The notes under the pieces are model-generated. The model had not been told where the DNA came from. It worked only from the letters and a program-made list of their open reading frames with translations, and did no database searches. Positions 18,040-25,238 of a DNA stretch of 64,000 bases are shown piece after piece (position 1 is the first letter of the stretch; every line of letters starts with the position of its first letter). This stretch comes from SZUA-368 sp028533045 (lineage in GTDB: Bacteria > Spirochaetota > Spirochaetia > DSM-2461): assembly GCA_050031985.1 (NCBI GenBank), contig JBNAIG010000019.1:62001-126000 (forward strand), in the 5' to 3' direction. Made by a program: the position numbers and the translations under genes.

Positions 18040-18951
18040 ATGAAGTACACGATTTTGGGAACCGGCGCGGTGGGCGGATACTATGGAGCCAAACTGCAAC
18101 AGGGCGGTCTGGCGGTCGATTTTCTGGCCCGGAGCGACTATGAAACGATTAAGAGTGATGGCTTGCGGGTTGATTCCTGCCAGGGGGATTTTATTCTTGA
18201 TTCGGTGAATGTTTATTCATCGGTCCAGGATATGCCCGAAACCGATGTAATTCTTGTCTCCCTCAAGACAACGGCCAACGGCGGGCTCTACGATCTTCTT
18301 AAACCGCTGGTAAAAGAGGGCACGGCAATTTTCGTTCTTCAGAACGGTTTGGGGATGGAAGAGGAGATAGCCGCTCTTTTTCCCCGGGCGCGAATTCTGG
18401 GGGGGATGTGCTTTATCTGTTCCCAGAAGCGGGAGCCCGGTCACATTGTTCATTTGGATAAGGGATCCATCTCTGCGGCCCCCCTTAAGGAGGAGGATCG
18501 TCCCCTTCTGAAGGAGATTCAGGCGGATTTTACTCAAGCCGGGGTGGAAATGACCCTTTTGGATGACCTTAAAACGGCCCGTTGGTACAAGCTGCTCTGG
18601 AATATTCCCTTTAACGGTCTTTCCGTTGTTCTCAATGCTAATACGAAGGAAATGATGGAGAGTGAAGAGGGGTACAATCTGGGTAAAATCCTTATGGAAG
18701 AGGTTGTCGCCGGTGCCGCTGCTTGCGGCTGTACTTTTGAGCCGGGGACAGTGGACAATATGCTGGAATTTACCCGTGTGATGGAGCCCTATGAGCCCAG
18801 TATGAAGCTGGACTTTGACAGCAGGCGAAAGATGGAGCTGGAGTATATGTACCGTAAACCTCTCGCTGCGGCAAAAGAGGCCGGAGTGGAGTTAAAAGCT
18901 ATTGCCATGCTGGCCGATCAGCTGACCTTTATGGAAAACCGGAAAAAATAG
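18040..18951 (+). CDS. panE: 2-dehydropantoate 2-reductase (ketopantoate reductase family)
   Basis: The family reduces ketopantoate to pantoate with NADPH in coenzyme A synthesis. The N-terminal Rossmann motif GTGAVGGYYGAKL (residues 5-17), the LVSLKTTAN segment and the catalytic-lysine region ARWYKLLWNIPFNGLS support the call. Length is 303 aa. No other pantothenate gene is close by, and paralogues of this family act on other 2-oxo acids, so the family is firmer than the exact substrate. Confidence 0.85.
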   Translation: MKYTILGTGAVGGYYGAKLQQGGLAVDFLARSDYETIKSDGLRVDSCQGDFILDSVNVYSSVQDMPETDVILVSLKTTANGGLYDLLKPLVKEGTAIFVLQNGLGMEEEIAALFPRARILGGMCFICSQKREPGHIVHLDKGSISAAPLKEEDRPLLKEIQADFTQAGVEMTLLDDLKTARWYKLLWNIPFNGLSVVLNANTKEMMESEEGYNLGKILMEEVVAGAAACGCTFEPGTVDNMLEFTRVMEPYEPSMKLDFDSRRKMELEYMYRKPLAAAKEAGVELKAIAMLADQLTFMENRKK

Positions 18952-18985
18952 CTGCTTTGTACTTGATTAATGTAAAAGAGAAATG

Positions 18986-19007
18986 TATATAAGTATATGC
19001 TTAAAAG
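18986..19007 (+). promoter_or_regulatory. ArsR operator, copy 1
   Basis: A near-perfect dyad centred on AAGTATATGCTT lies 18 bp in front of arsR. Its first 20 bases (18986-19005) are repeated exactly at 20415-20434 in front of the TIGR04076 gene. AT-rich dyads of this kind are typical ArsR/SmtB sites. Confidence 0.7.
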
Positions 19008-19024
19008 CTTTTTTGGAGATGTGA

Positions 19025-19360
19025 ATGGATTCGACTCTTTCAAATAAATCGGATTTTTTTAAGGCCCTGGGCGATGAGACGCGACTGAAGATTCTTAGAA
19101 TCATAGGGATAGGGGATAATCGTCTCTGCGTAGGAGCTATCGCGCGGCAGCTTGCCGTTAGTCAGCCTGCTGTTTCCCAGCATCTTAAGATTTTAAAGAA
19201 TGCCGGTTTGGTCCGGGCCGAGCGGGAAGGGTATCATATTCACTATTCCGTTGTGGTTGAGGGTGGTAAAGAGTGGGGTATGAACCTGGAGGATCTTCTG
19301 GGTTCTCTTAGGGAAGATTGGTCCTGCCCCTGCGGCGGGGATGAGAGTTGTCATAATTAA
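19025..19360 (+). CDS. ArsR/SmtB-family metalloregulator
   Basis: This 111-aa winged-helix repressor carries the recognition helix VSQPAVSQHLKILKNAGL. A Cys in RLCVGAIA sits where ArsR proteins bind metal or metalloid, and the C-terminus is Cys-rich (SCPCGGDESC), which together could form a thiol sensor site. It is the first gene of an operon with two permease halves. The operator dyad at 18986-19007 suggests autoregulation. The inducer is not determined; arsenic, another metalloid or a sulfur species are all possible. Confidence 0.9.
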   Translation: MDSTLSNKSDFFKALGDETRLKILRIIGIGDNRLCVGAIARQLAVSQPAVSQHLKILKNAGLVRAEREGYHIHYSVVVEGGKEWGMNLEDLLGSLREDWSCPCGGDESCHN

Positions 19361-19371
19361 GGAGACCGTTT

Positions 19372-19851
19372 GTGACGTTTTTAATTGTTACTGTAGCTGT
19401 TACGGCTATCCTTTTTGTTTTGGATAGGAAAAAGACAATAGCCGGAATTAAAAAAGGTTTGAAAAAATTGGGCAAAATTATGCCGGTATTTTTCTTTATG
19501 TTGGTTTTGGCTGTCCTGGGGCTGACTTTGATGCCTGAAGATCTGATTCAGCGCTATTTAACCGGATCCAACCAGTATTTGGCCGCTCTGGCCGGGTTGG
19601 CTGTCGGTTCTGTTGCCATTTTGCCCGGTTTTATCGCTTTTCCCCTAGGGGAAATCCTGCGGGGACAGGGGGTCCCCTACATGGTTATCGCAGCATTTAC
19701 TTCCAGTTTGATGATGGTGGGTATCCTGACTTTTCCCGTGGAAAAAGAGTTCTTTGGAACCCGCTTTGCCCTGGTGCGTAATCTAACCAGTATGCTTATC
19801 GCCGCCTGTGTGGCCCTGGCCATGGGGCTTGTCTTCGGGGAGTTGTTCTAA
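19372..19851 (+). CDS. Permease subunit, N-terminal half of COG0701/ArsP-like family
   Basis: The 159-aa protein has about four to five membrane helices and the conserved GFIAFPLGEIL segment. Together with the next gene it corresponds to the two halves of COG0701 permeases (ArsP/YraQ group), which are usually one protein of about 330 aa. The start codon is GTG at 19372, 11 bp behind arsR. Its stop overlaps the ATG of the next gene by one base (TAATG), so translation is coupled and the two proteins probably form one transporter. Two-gene versions are known in other anaerobes, so this is not a fresh frameshift. Confidence 0.8.
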   Translation: MTFLIVTVAVTAILFVLDRKKTIAGIKKGLKKLGKIMPVFFFMLVLAVLGLTLMPEDLIQRYLTGSNQYLAALAGLAVGSVAILPGFIAFPLGEILRGQGVPYMVIAAFTSSLMMVGILTFPVEKEFFGTRFALVRNLTSMLIAACVALAMGLVFGELF

Positions 19852-20372
19852 TGAAAAAGATACATAAATTTCACTATATGTTGACCGTTGTTTTCCTTCT
19901 TTTTGTGGGGCTCTCTTTTTATTTTGACTGGGAGCTGGGTAAGGAGGCGGGAAAAACCTTTGGCGACAATATTCTTGATTTTATAAAGATCCTTCCCTGT
20001 ACTTTTATCCTGATTGGACTCTTTGAGACCTGGGTAAAGCGGGAGACTGTGGAGAAGCATTTGGGCGAGGAAGCGGGCTGGAAGAGTTACCTGTGGGTTT
20101 GCCTCTTGGGGGGAATGACGATTGGACCCATGCTCACCGCTCTTCCTGTGGCAACCACTCTGTACAAAAAAGGGGCTGCCCTAAGTGTGATATTAACCTA
20201 CCTGGGGGCTTCCGCCGTTTGCCGGATTCCCATGACTATTTTTGAGGTTTCCTGTTTAGGGGTACAATTTACCCTGGTGCGATATTTGACGGCACTGCCT
20301 TTGATTGTGATTAGTTCCCTTGTGTTGAGCAAGTATCTTAAGAATAAGATTGTCCTGAACGATAAAGAGTAG
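19851..20372 (+). CDS. Permease subunit, C-terminal half of COG0701/ArsP-like family
   Basis: The 173-aa membrane protein has a long amphipathic N-terminus and membrane helices containing GMTIGPMLTALPVATTLY and GASAVCRIPM. This is the second half of the ArsP/YraQ-like permease begun by the preceding gene, with which it overlaps by one base. Export of an organo-metalloid or other thiol-reactive compound is plausible because of the ArsR regulator, but the substrate is not shown by the sequence. Confidence 0.8.
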   Translation: MKKIHKFHYMLTVVFLLFVGLSFYFDWELGKEAGKTFGDNILDFIKILPCTFILIGLFETWVKRETVEKHLGEEAGWKSYLWVCLLGGMTIGPMLTALPVATTLYKKGAALSVILTYLGASAVCRIPMTIFEVSCLGVQFTLVRYLTALPLIVISSLVLSKYLKNKIVLNDKE

Positions 20373-20414
20373 GCTGGGAAGGGCGAAGGTTTTTCGCTCT
20401 TTCTATTTGGAATA

Positions 20415-20436
20415 TATATAAGTATATGCTTAAATA
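20415..20436 (+). promoter_or_regulatory. ArsR operator, copy 2
   Basis: This repeats 20 bases of the arsR operator exactly (20415-20434) and extends the dyad to 22 bp. It lies 20 bp before the start of the TIGR04076 gene, which is thereby placed in the same regulon but with its own promoter. Confidence 0.7.
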
Positions 20437-20456
20437 ACTATAACAAGGAGTTGTTA

Positions 20457-20762
20457 ATGAAGATACCGACTTTAGAGTGTGAAGTGGTGGATGTGAGGAC
20501 AGAATCGGGTGTGTGCATTGGAATGGCACGGACAAAACTGGGAGAAAAATACCTCATCGATACAAGAACGCCGGAGGGGGCGGGGATGTGTTCCAATGCT
20601 TTCTGTTCTCTTGCGAACGGGGCCTTTATTATGATGGCTACCGATGAGATGAAGGGCGAAAAGGAGGGCGCTATTGAGAGGGTTTGCCCCCACGGGGTAG
20701 TAACGTTTCGATTATCCCGGACGGAAAGGTTAAAGGAGCAGCCTTTTAGGGAGAAAGTATGA
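20457..20762 (+). CDS. TIGR04076-like small Cys protein
   Basis: The 101-aa protein resembles the TIGR04076 family of small soluble proteins with conserved Cys residues (GVCIGM, GMCSNAFCSL, RVCPHGVVTF). Function is unknown. The start is ATG 20457, placed six bases after AAGGAG; the in-frame TTG at 20451 directly abuts that site and is unlikely. The shared operator with arsR suggests the protein is made in response to the same inducer as the permease, perhaps as a thiol or redox partner. Confidence 0.65.
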   Translation: MKIPTLECEVVDVRTESGVCIGMARTKLGEKYLIDTRTPEGAGMCSNAFCSLANGAFIMMATDEMKGEKEGAIERVCPHGVVTFRLSRTERLKEQPFREKV

Positions 20763-20907
20763 AACTGAGCGTAGCGTAAGGGATCGGAGGGACCGCGTGC
20801 GGGACCCCGCAGGCGACTTGTCGCCGAGGAGGCCGGAGGGCTGTGCCCGGAGTCCCGGAGAAGCGCGGTCCCCGGCTCGAAGAGCCGGGGATACGCCCAT
20901 AAAGGGA
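20763..20907. repeat. GC-rich intergenic element with hairpins
   Basis: This stretch between two convergent genes is much richer in G+C than its surroundings and has no convincing coding potential. It ends in a strong hairpin of two 10-base arms around a three-base loop (about 20871-20893). Phrases such as GGAGGGACCGCG and CGGAGTCCCGGAG look like degenerate short repeats. A second, different GC-rich intergenic block is at 42221-42380. Both may be dispersed genomic repeats; copy number cannot be judged here. Confidence 0.4.
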
Positions 20908-22602
20908 CTATTTTTCCCGGGGGAAGGGCCAGGATACGACCCCGCCTTCCAGGACTTTTACATTGGTGTAGCCCATTCCTTCCAGAATGCGGGCCGCTTC
21001 GTAGCCTCTGAGGGAAATTTTACAGTAGGTGATGATTTCCTTGCTTTCGTTGGGGGGAAGTTGGTCCGCTTTGCTGCGGAGGGCACCCAGGGGTATGAGG
21101 GTTTCGCCGATTCCCAGGCGCATGGCTTCGTATTCGTCCGGTCCCCTTACGTCCAGTATGAACGGTTTGGCTCCTGAGTCGAGGGCTTCCTTGAGTTCTA
21201 CCGCAGAGATTCCCACCATGTAGCCGCGCAGTTTGTTTTCCATGACGTGGATGGCGGTGATGAGGTTGTCGATGGCGGGAGAGAAGGGGGGCGCATAGGG
21301 CAGGTCCAGGTTGACCATATCAAAGACGGACATTTGACCGTGGAGGGCCATGGCGGACATGGCGACCCGCTTGGATACATCCCCGGAGCCTACCGACTGC
21401 ATTCCCAGGAATTTGCCGGTGGTTTTGTCGGCTACGGTTTTGATGATGACCGGTGCGGCGCCCATGAATCCCGGTTTGTCCGGAGCGGCATGGATGGCGG
21501 TTACGATGTTTTCGTAGCCTTCCCGGCGGGCCATTTTTTCGGAGAGGCCTGTGCTTCCGGCGGTATATTCAAATACCTTGCAGATTCCCGTTCCCACGAT
21601 GCCTTCGTACTCTTCGCTGTTTCCCAGTACGGCGTTCTGGGCTACGACTCGTCCTTGCAGGTTGGCGGCGTCGCCCATGGGCCAGTGCTGTTTGTTGTGG
21701 GTGATGAGGTTGGTTACTTCCACGCAGTCTCCGGCGGCGTAGATGTTTTCGTCGCTGGTCTGCATAAAGCGGTTAACGGAGATTCCTTTTACGTTGCCGA
21801 TTTCCAGGCCTGCGTCCTGTGCCAGTTTGATGTTGGGCCGGACGCCTATGGAGAATACGGCGTGTTCGCAGGGGATAACTTCGCCGCCGGTGATTTCAAC
21901 GCCGGTCACTTTGCCTCCGTCGCCGAGGAATTTGGTGACTCCCTTGCCGGTGATGACCTTAACCCCTTTGGCGGTCATGTGGTTCTGTACGAGTTTGGCC
22001 ATTTCCCAGTCCAGGAAGGGGAGGATTTGGTCCTGCATCTCTACGACGGTTACTTCTATTCCGGCGAGCTGGAAGGCTTCACAGGTTTCGATCCCGATGA
22101 GTCCGCCTCCCACGACGACGGCTTTTTTGATTTTTTTCTCTTTGGCCACATCCTTGAGGGCCATGGCGTCCTCCATGCTCTGGAGGGTGTCGATATTTTC
22201 CAGGTCGATTCCTTCGATGGGAGGTTTGACAGGGGTGGCGCCGGTGGAGAGTACGAGTTTATCGTAGGAAAGGCTGGTTTCCTTGCCGCTGGGCAGGTCT
22301 TTTATCAGAACGGTTTTGTTTTCCCGGTCGATGGAGAGGGCTTCCGTCTGAATGAGGGCCTTGATATTCTTTACTTTCGCAAAGAAGTTGGGGTCCCGGG
22401 GAACGCCGGTGGGGGTGGCGATTAACTGGTTGGGGTTATCAAATACGCCGCCCACAAAATAGGGGTAGCCGCAGGAGGCCATACTTAGGTATTTGCCCTT
22501 TTGAATGATGGTGATGTCCGCTTCCTGGTCCAGTCTTCTGATTTTTGAGGCCACTTTGGGACCTGCCGCCGAACCTCCGATAATTAGGTATTTTTTGCTC
22601 AT
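20908..22602 (-). CDS. CoA-disulfide reductase-like flavoprotein with C-terminal rhodanese domain
   Basis: This FAD/NAD(P)H-dependent pyridine nucleotide-disulfide oxidoreductase of the CoA-disulfide reductase/NADH oxidase/polysulfide reductase group is fused to a rhodanese domain. The FAD motif IIGGSAAGPKVA is followed by the single redox Cys in MASCGYPYFVGG (about Cys44), an NAD(P) motif VVVGGGLIGIE and the FAD motif IYAAGDCVEV. The last 100 residues form a rhodanese domain with its active Cys in ITYCKISLRG. Such fusions act on CoA-persulfide or polysulfide. The ATG at 22602 is preferred over 22608 because of spacing from AAGGAAG. Tandem palindromes lie in its promoter region, next to the divergent DUF134 regulator. 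Confidence 0.9.
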   Translation of the reverse strand: MSKKYLIIGGSAAGPKVASKIRRLDQEADITIIQKGKYLSMASCGYPYFVGGVFDNPNQLIATPTGVPRDPNFFAKVKNIKALIQTEALSIDRENKTVLIKDLPSGKETSLSYDKLVLSTGATPVKPPIEGIDLENIDTLQSMEDAMALKDVAKEKKIKKAVVVGGGLIGIETCEAFQLAGIEVTVVEMQDQILPFLDWEMAKLVQNHMTAKGVKVITGKGVTKFLGDGGKVTGVEITGGEVIPCEHAVFSIGVRPNIKLAQDAGLEIGNVKGISVNRFMQTSDENIYAAGDCVEVTNLITHNKQHWPMGDAANLQGRVVAQNAVLGNSEEYEGIVGTGICKVFEYTAGSTGLSEKMARREGYENIVTAIHAAPDKPGFMGAAPVIIKTVADKTTGKFLGMQSVGSGDVSKRVAMSAMALHGQMSVFDMVNLDLPYAPPFSPAIDNLITAIHVMENKLRGYMVGISAVELKEALDSGAKPFILDVRGPDEYEAMRLGIGETLIPLGALRSKADQLPPNESKEIITYCKISLRGYEAARILEGMGYTNVKVLEGGVVSWPFPREK

Positions 22603-22629
22603 TTGCATCTTCCTTTGTTCTTTTATTTA

Positions 22630-22662
22630 GAACTATGGTTCAATTGAATCGAACTATGGTTC
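22630..22662. promoter_or_regulatory. Tandem palindromic operator between CoA-disulfide reductase and DUF134 genes
   Basis: Two identical 12-bp palindromes GAACTATGGTTC (22630-22641 and 22651-22662) start 21 bp apart, which is two helical turns. Between them lies another perfect palindrome, TTCAATTGAA (22639-22648). The site is 28 bp from the flavoprotein start and 74 bp from the divergent regulator start. Which protein binds is unknown. Confidence 0.65.
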
Positions 22663-22735
22663 ATAATATAAGGGGAGAATTCGGATTTGTAAAGATTGAA
22701 TTTAGAGAAAAAAAGCCCTATGATGGGAGGCATCT

Positions 22736-23191
22736 ATGGCCAGAAATGAAAAAATCCGCTCTATTGAAGCTCCTCCTTTGAATCTGCACTTCTTTCCCGA
22801 GTCAGAAGAGAACCGAAACTGTGACGCAGTGGTTCTGGCCTTTGATGAATTTGAGGCGATACGTCTGGTGGATCGGCTCAAGCTGGATCACCGGGAGGCT
22901 TCGGAGATTATGGGGATTTCCCGGCCGACTTTCACCCGACTTCTGGAGAAGGCCCGGGGGCATATGGCCCAATTTCTGGTAGAGGGGCTTCCTCTGGATA
23001 TTTCCGGCGGAAGCATTAAGTTTGCCTCTCACGTGTTCTGCTGCCGCTACTGCCGGGCGCCCTTTAAATGGGACGGCGAGGGCGAAGCGGTCTGTCCCCG
23101 CTGCGGCAGAAGCGATGCCCTTCATGCTCACGCCTCTTGCGGCGGAAGTTGTGTCTGTTGTGAGAAGGAAGAAGAGGATTACAGGAGCTAG
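22736..23191 (+). CDS. DUF134-family DNA-binding protein with C-terminal zinc ribbon
   Basis: The 151-aa protein belongs to the DUF134 (COG1342) family of predicted regulators. The helix-turn-helix region is ASEIMGISRPTFTRLLEKAR, preceded by the family phrase FDEFEAIRLVD. The C-terminal half has paired Cys motifs (CCRYCRAPF, CPRCG, CGGSCVCC) likely to bind zinc or an Fe-S centre. A ribosome-binding site GGGAGG precedes the ATG. It is divergent from the CoA-disulfide reductase/rhodanese gene and may control it through the palindromes in between. Relatives often sit near Fe-S or FeMo-cofactor-type proteins. Confidence 0.85.
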   Translation: MARNEKIRSIEAPPLNLHFFPESEENRNCDAVVLAFDEFEAIRLVDRLKLDHREASEIMGISRPTFTRLLEKARGHMAQFLVEGLPLDISGGSIKFASHVFCCRYCRAPFKWDGEGEAVCPRCGRSDALHAHASCGGSCVCCEKEEEDYRS

Positions 23192-23279
23192 ACGCGGAGA
23201 GCTTCTCTCTCCCTTAATTGTTGAGTGAAAATAGTTTCCCCGGCGTGCATTCGCCCTTGGGATGTCTTATAATGAGCCA

Positions 23280-25238
23280 ATGGGGCGATCTTCTTTCCCA
23301 CTCATATTTTTTTTCTCATTTATTATGGCTTTAGCTCTTTTCTCGTGCCGGGGGAAAGAGTCTCTTTCACCGGATGTCTCCGGTGACATCGGGGCAAAAG
23401 AAAAACCTAAGATTCTTTATGTGGATTCCTATAATTGGGACTATGAGTGGGCCCGTCATATACGGCAGGGTTTATTCCATTCTTTGAGGTTTGAATATAA
23501 TGAAAAGGGTGAGCCCCTGGGGGAGGAGGGTCTGGTTCAGCTTAAAATCTTTGAGATGAACACCAAGGCCGCCTTTTCGGAGGAAGATAAGGTTTTAGCG
23601 GGAGAAAGGGCCCGGGATCTTATTGAGAGCTGGAAGCCGGACCTGGTTATTACCAGTGACGATAACGCGGCGAAATATCTTATCAAACCCTACTTTGTCG
23701 ATTCTTCCATCCCCTTTCTCTATTGCGGTATTAATAATAGCGCGGCAGCCTACGGTTTTCCCGCCTCCAATGTGACCGGGATGGTTGAAGTTCATGACGT
23801 TCGGGGAGTTATGGAGCTTTTAAAGCCCTATGCTAAAGGAGAGAGGGTGGGCTTTCTTTCGGGGGAGAATCTTTCGGGAAGGAAGAACGGCCGGGAGATT
23901 GAAGAACAGCTGGGATATTCCATTACCGATGTTTACGTTAAAACTTATAAAGAGTGGAAGAAGCAGTATCGACGGCTTCAGGACGAGGTGGATATTCTTT
24001 TTCTTGAATCGGTAGAGTATTTTCCCGACTGGGATGGGAATATGAAGGCCCTTTCCTGGTTTGCTACGCGCTATGCCAGGGTTCCCAGCGGTACGGGAAA
24101 TGATGCTCTTAAATCGGTGGCTCTTATTACTATGGAGAGTAAAGGGGAGGAGCAGGGAGAATGGGTGGGGAATACGGCCTTGAGCGTGCTTTCCGGTGAG
24201 CTTTCTTTTCGTTACGTGGGAGAGGTAAAGAACAGCCAGGTTTCGATACATTTAAACATGATGCTTGCCAGGGAACAGAACATTCGCTTTCCCGCAGAAC
24301 TCATTAACATATCCCACCTTGTAAATGAATTGAGCGATACGAAAAAAGTCCTCTATGTTAATTCCTACCATGAAGGATATGCCTGGAGTGATGAGGTCCA
24401 GGAGGGTGTGGAAAAGGCTTTGAGTCGCTCGAAGCTTCAAATCGACTATAAATACGTTCTCATGGATACGCTTAATAAACCGGAAGATGCTATTAAAGAC
24501 AAAGCTCTGGAAATTAAGGGGCTGATTGAAAGGTGGAAACCTGACATTGTGATAGCCAGTGATGACAATGCCTCAAAATATCTTATTCAACCCTACTGCG
24601 GGGATAGTGAAATCCCCTTTGTCTTTTGCGGGGTGAACTGGAGTGCTGACGAGTACGGTTTCCCCTATGAAAATATGACCGGAATGATTGAATCGGCTCC
24701 TGTTGAAGAGGCCTATGCCTTGGTTCGTTCCTTTGCGGAGGGGGAAAGAATTGGCGTTATTGGTAAGGATTCCTATTTTGCTCGGAGACTATTGGATGCT
24801 TTTAAAAAGAGAACAGGCCGTGAAGTGGATGCATATTATCCTGTGAATACTCTTGAGGAGTGGGAAGAGGCTTACGGGAAGCTGCAGGACGAGGCGGATA
24901 TGATTTTTATAACTTCCCTATCTAATATAGCCGGTTATGACAGGGAATATATGGTGGACCGGGTTCTTGAATCTTCCCGTGTTCCTTCGGTCTGTTTTCT
25001 TTCCGTGGATATTCCCTTTGCTTTGGTGGGGGCTTCCCAAATGGGGGAAGAACAGGGCTGGTGGGCCGGAAATGCGGCCCTGGAAATTCTTGAGGGCCGG
25101 GAGCCCGGGAGTATTCCCCTGGCTCAGAACAGTCAGGTAAGAATTCACTTGAATATACCCTTGGCCGATGAGATGGGGCTTGTTTTTCCCCGTGACCTTT
25201 TGGACTCCTCAACGATTTATCATGCGGAGGGGAGATGA
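23280..25238 (+). CDS. Lipoprotein with two tandem ABC_sub_bind domains
   Basis: This is a periplasmic lipid-anchored binding protein, with a signal peptide ending in ALFSC. The mature chain is an internal duplication of an ABC_sub_bind-type domain. ILYVDSYNWDYEW, WKPDLVITSDDNAAKYLI and the phrase around FLYCGINNSAAAYGFP in the first half recur as VLYVNSYHEGYAW, WKPDIVIASDDNASKYLI and FVFCGVNWSADEYGFP in the second. The gene overlaps the following hybrid kinase by 4 bp (ATGA), so it is most likely that kinase's sensory partner. ATG 23280 is chosen because a TATAAT box (23268-23273) ends six bases before it; ATG 23262 in the same frame is the alternative. No Shine-Dalgarno is seen for either. 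Confidence 0.82.
   Translation: MGRSSFPLIFFFSFIMALALFSCRGKESLSPDVSGDIGAKEKPKILYVDSYNWDYEWARHIRQGLFHSLRFEYNEKGEPLGEEGLVQLKIFEMNTKAAFSEEDKVLAGERARDLIESWKPDLVITSDDNAAKYLIKPYFVDSSIPFLYCGINNSAAAYGFPASNVTGMVEVHDVRGVMELLKPYAKGERVGFLSGENLSGRKNGREIEEQLGYSITDVYVKTYKEWKKQYRRLQDEVDILFLESVEYFPDWDGNMKALSWFATRYARVPSGTGNDALKSVALITMESKGEEQGEWVGNTALSVLSGELSFRYVGEVKNSQVSIHLNMMLAREQNIRFPAELINISHLVNELSDTKKVLYVNSYHEGYAWSDEVQEGVEKALSRSKLQIDYKYVLMDTLNKPEDAIKDKALEIKGLIERWKPDIVIASDDNASKYLIQPYCGDSEIPFVFCGVNWSADEYGFPYENMTGMIESAPVEEAYALVRSFAEGERIGVIGKDSYFARRLLDAFKKRTGREVDAYYPVNTLEEWEEAYGKLQDEADMIFITSLSNIAGYDREYMVDRVLESSRVPSVCFLSVDIPFALVGASQMGEEQGWWAGNAALEILEGREPGSIPLAQNSQVRIHLNIPLADEMGLVFPRDLLDSSTIYHAEGR

Noticed and set aside
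19372..20372. The two permease halves as a frameshifted pseudogene.
   Set aside because: Each half has its own proper start, they join by a TAATG overlap, and two-gene versions of this family are known, so the split looks natural.
21247..22425. Long open frame of 392 codons on the plus strand.
   Set aside because: It is the antisense of the CoA-disulfide reductase gene; composition (Gly, Phe, Val, Asp-rich) is typical of a shadow frame, and the minus-strand protein has clear FAD and NAD motifs.
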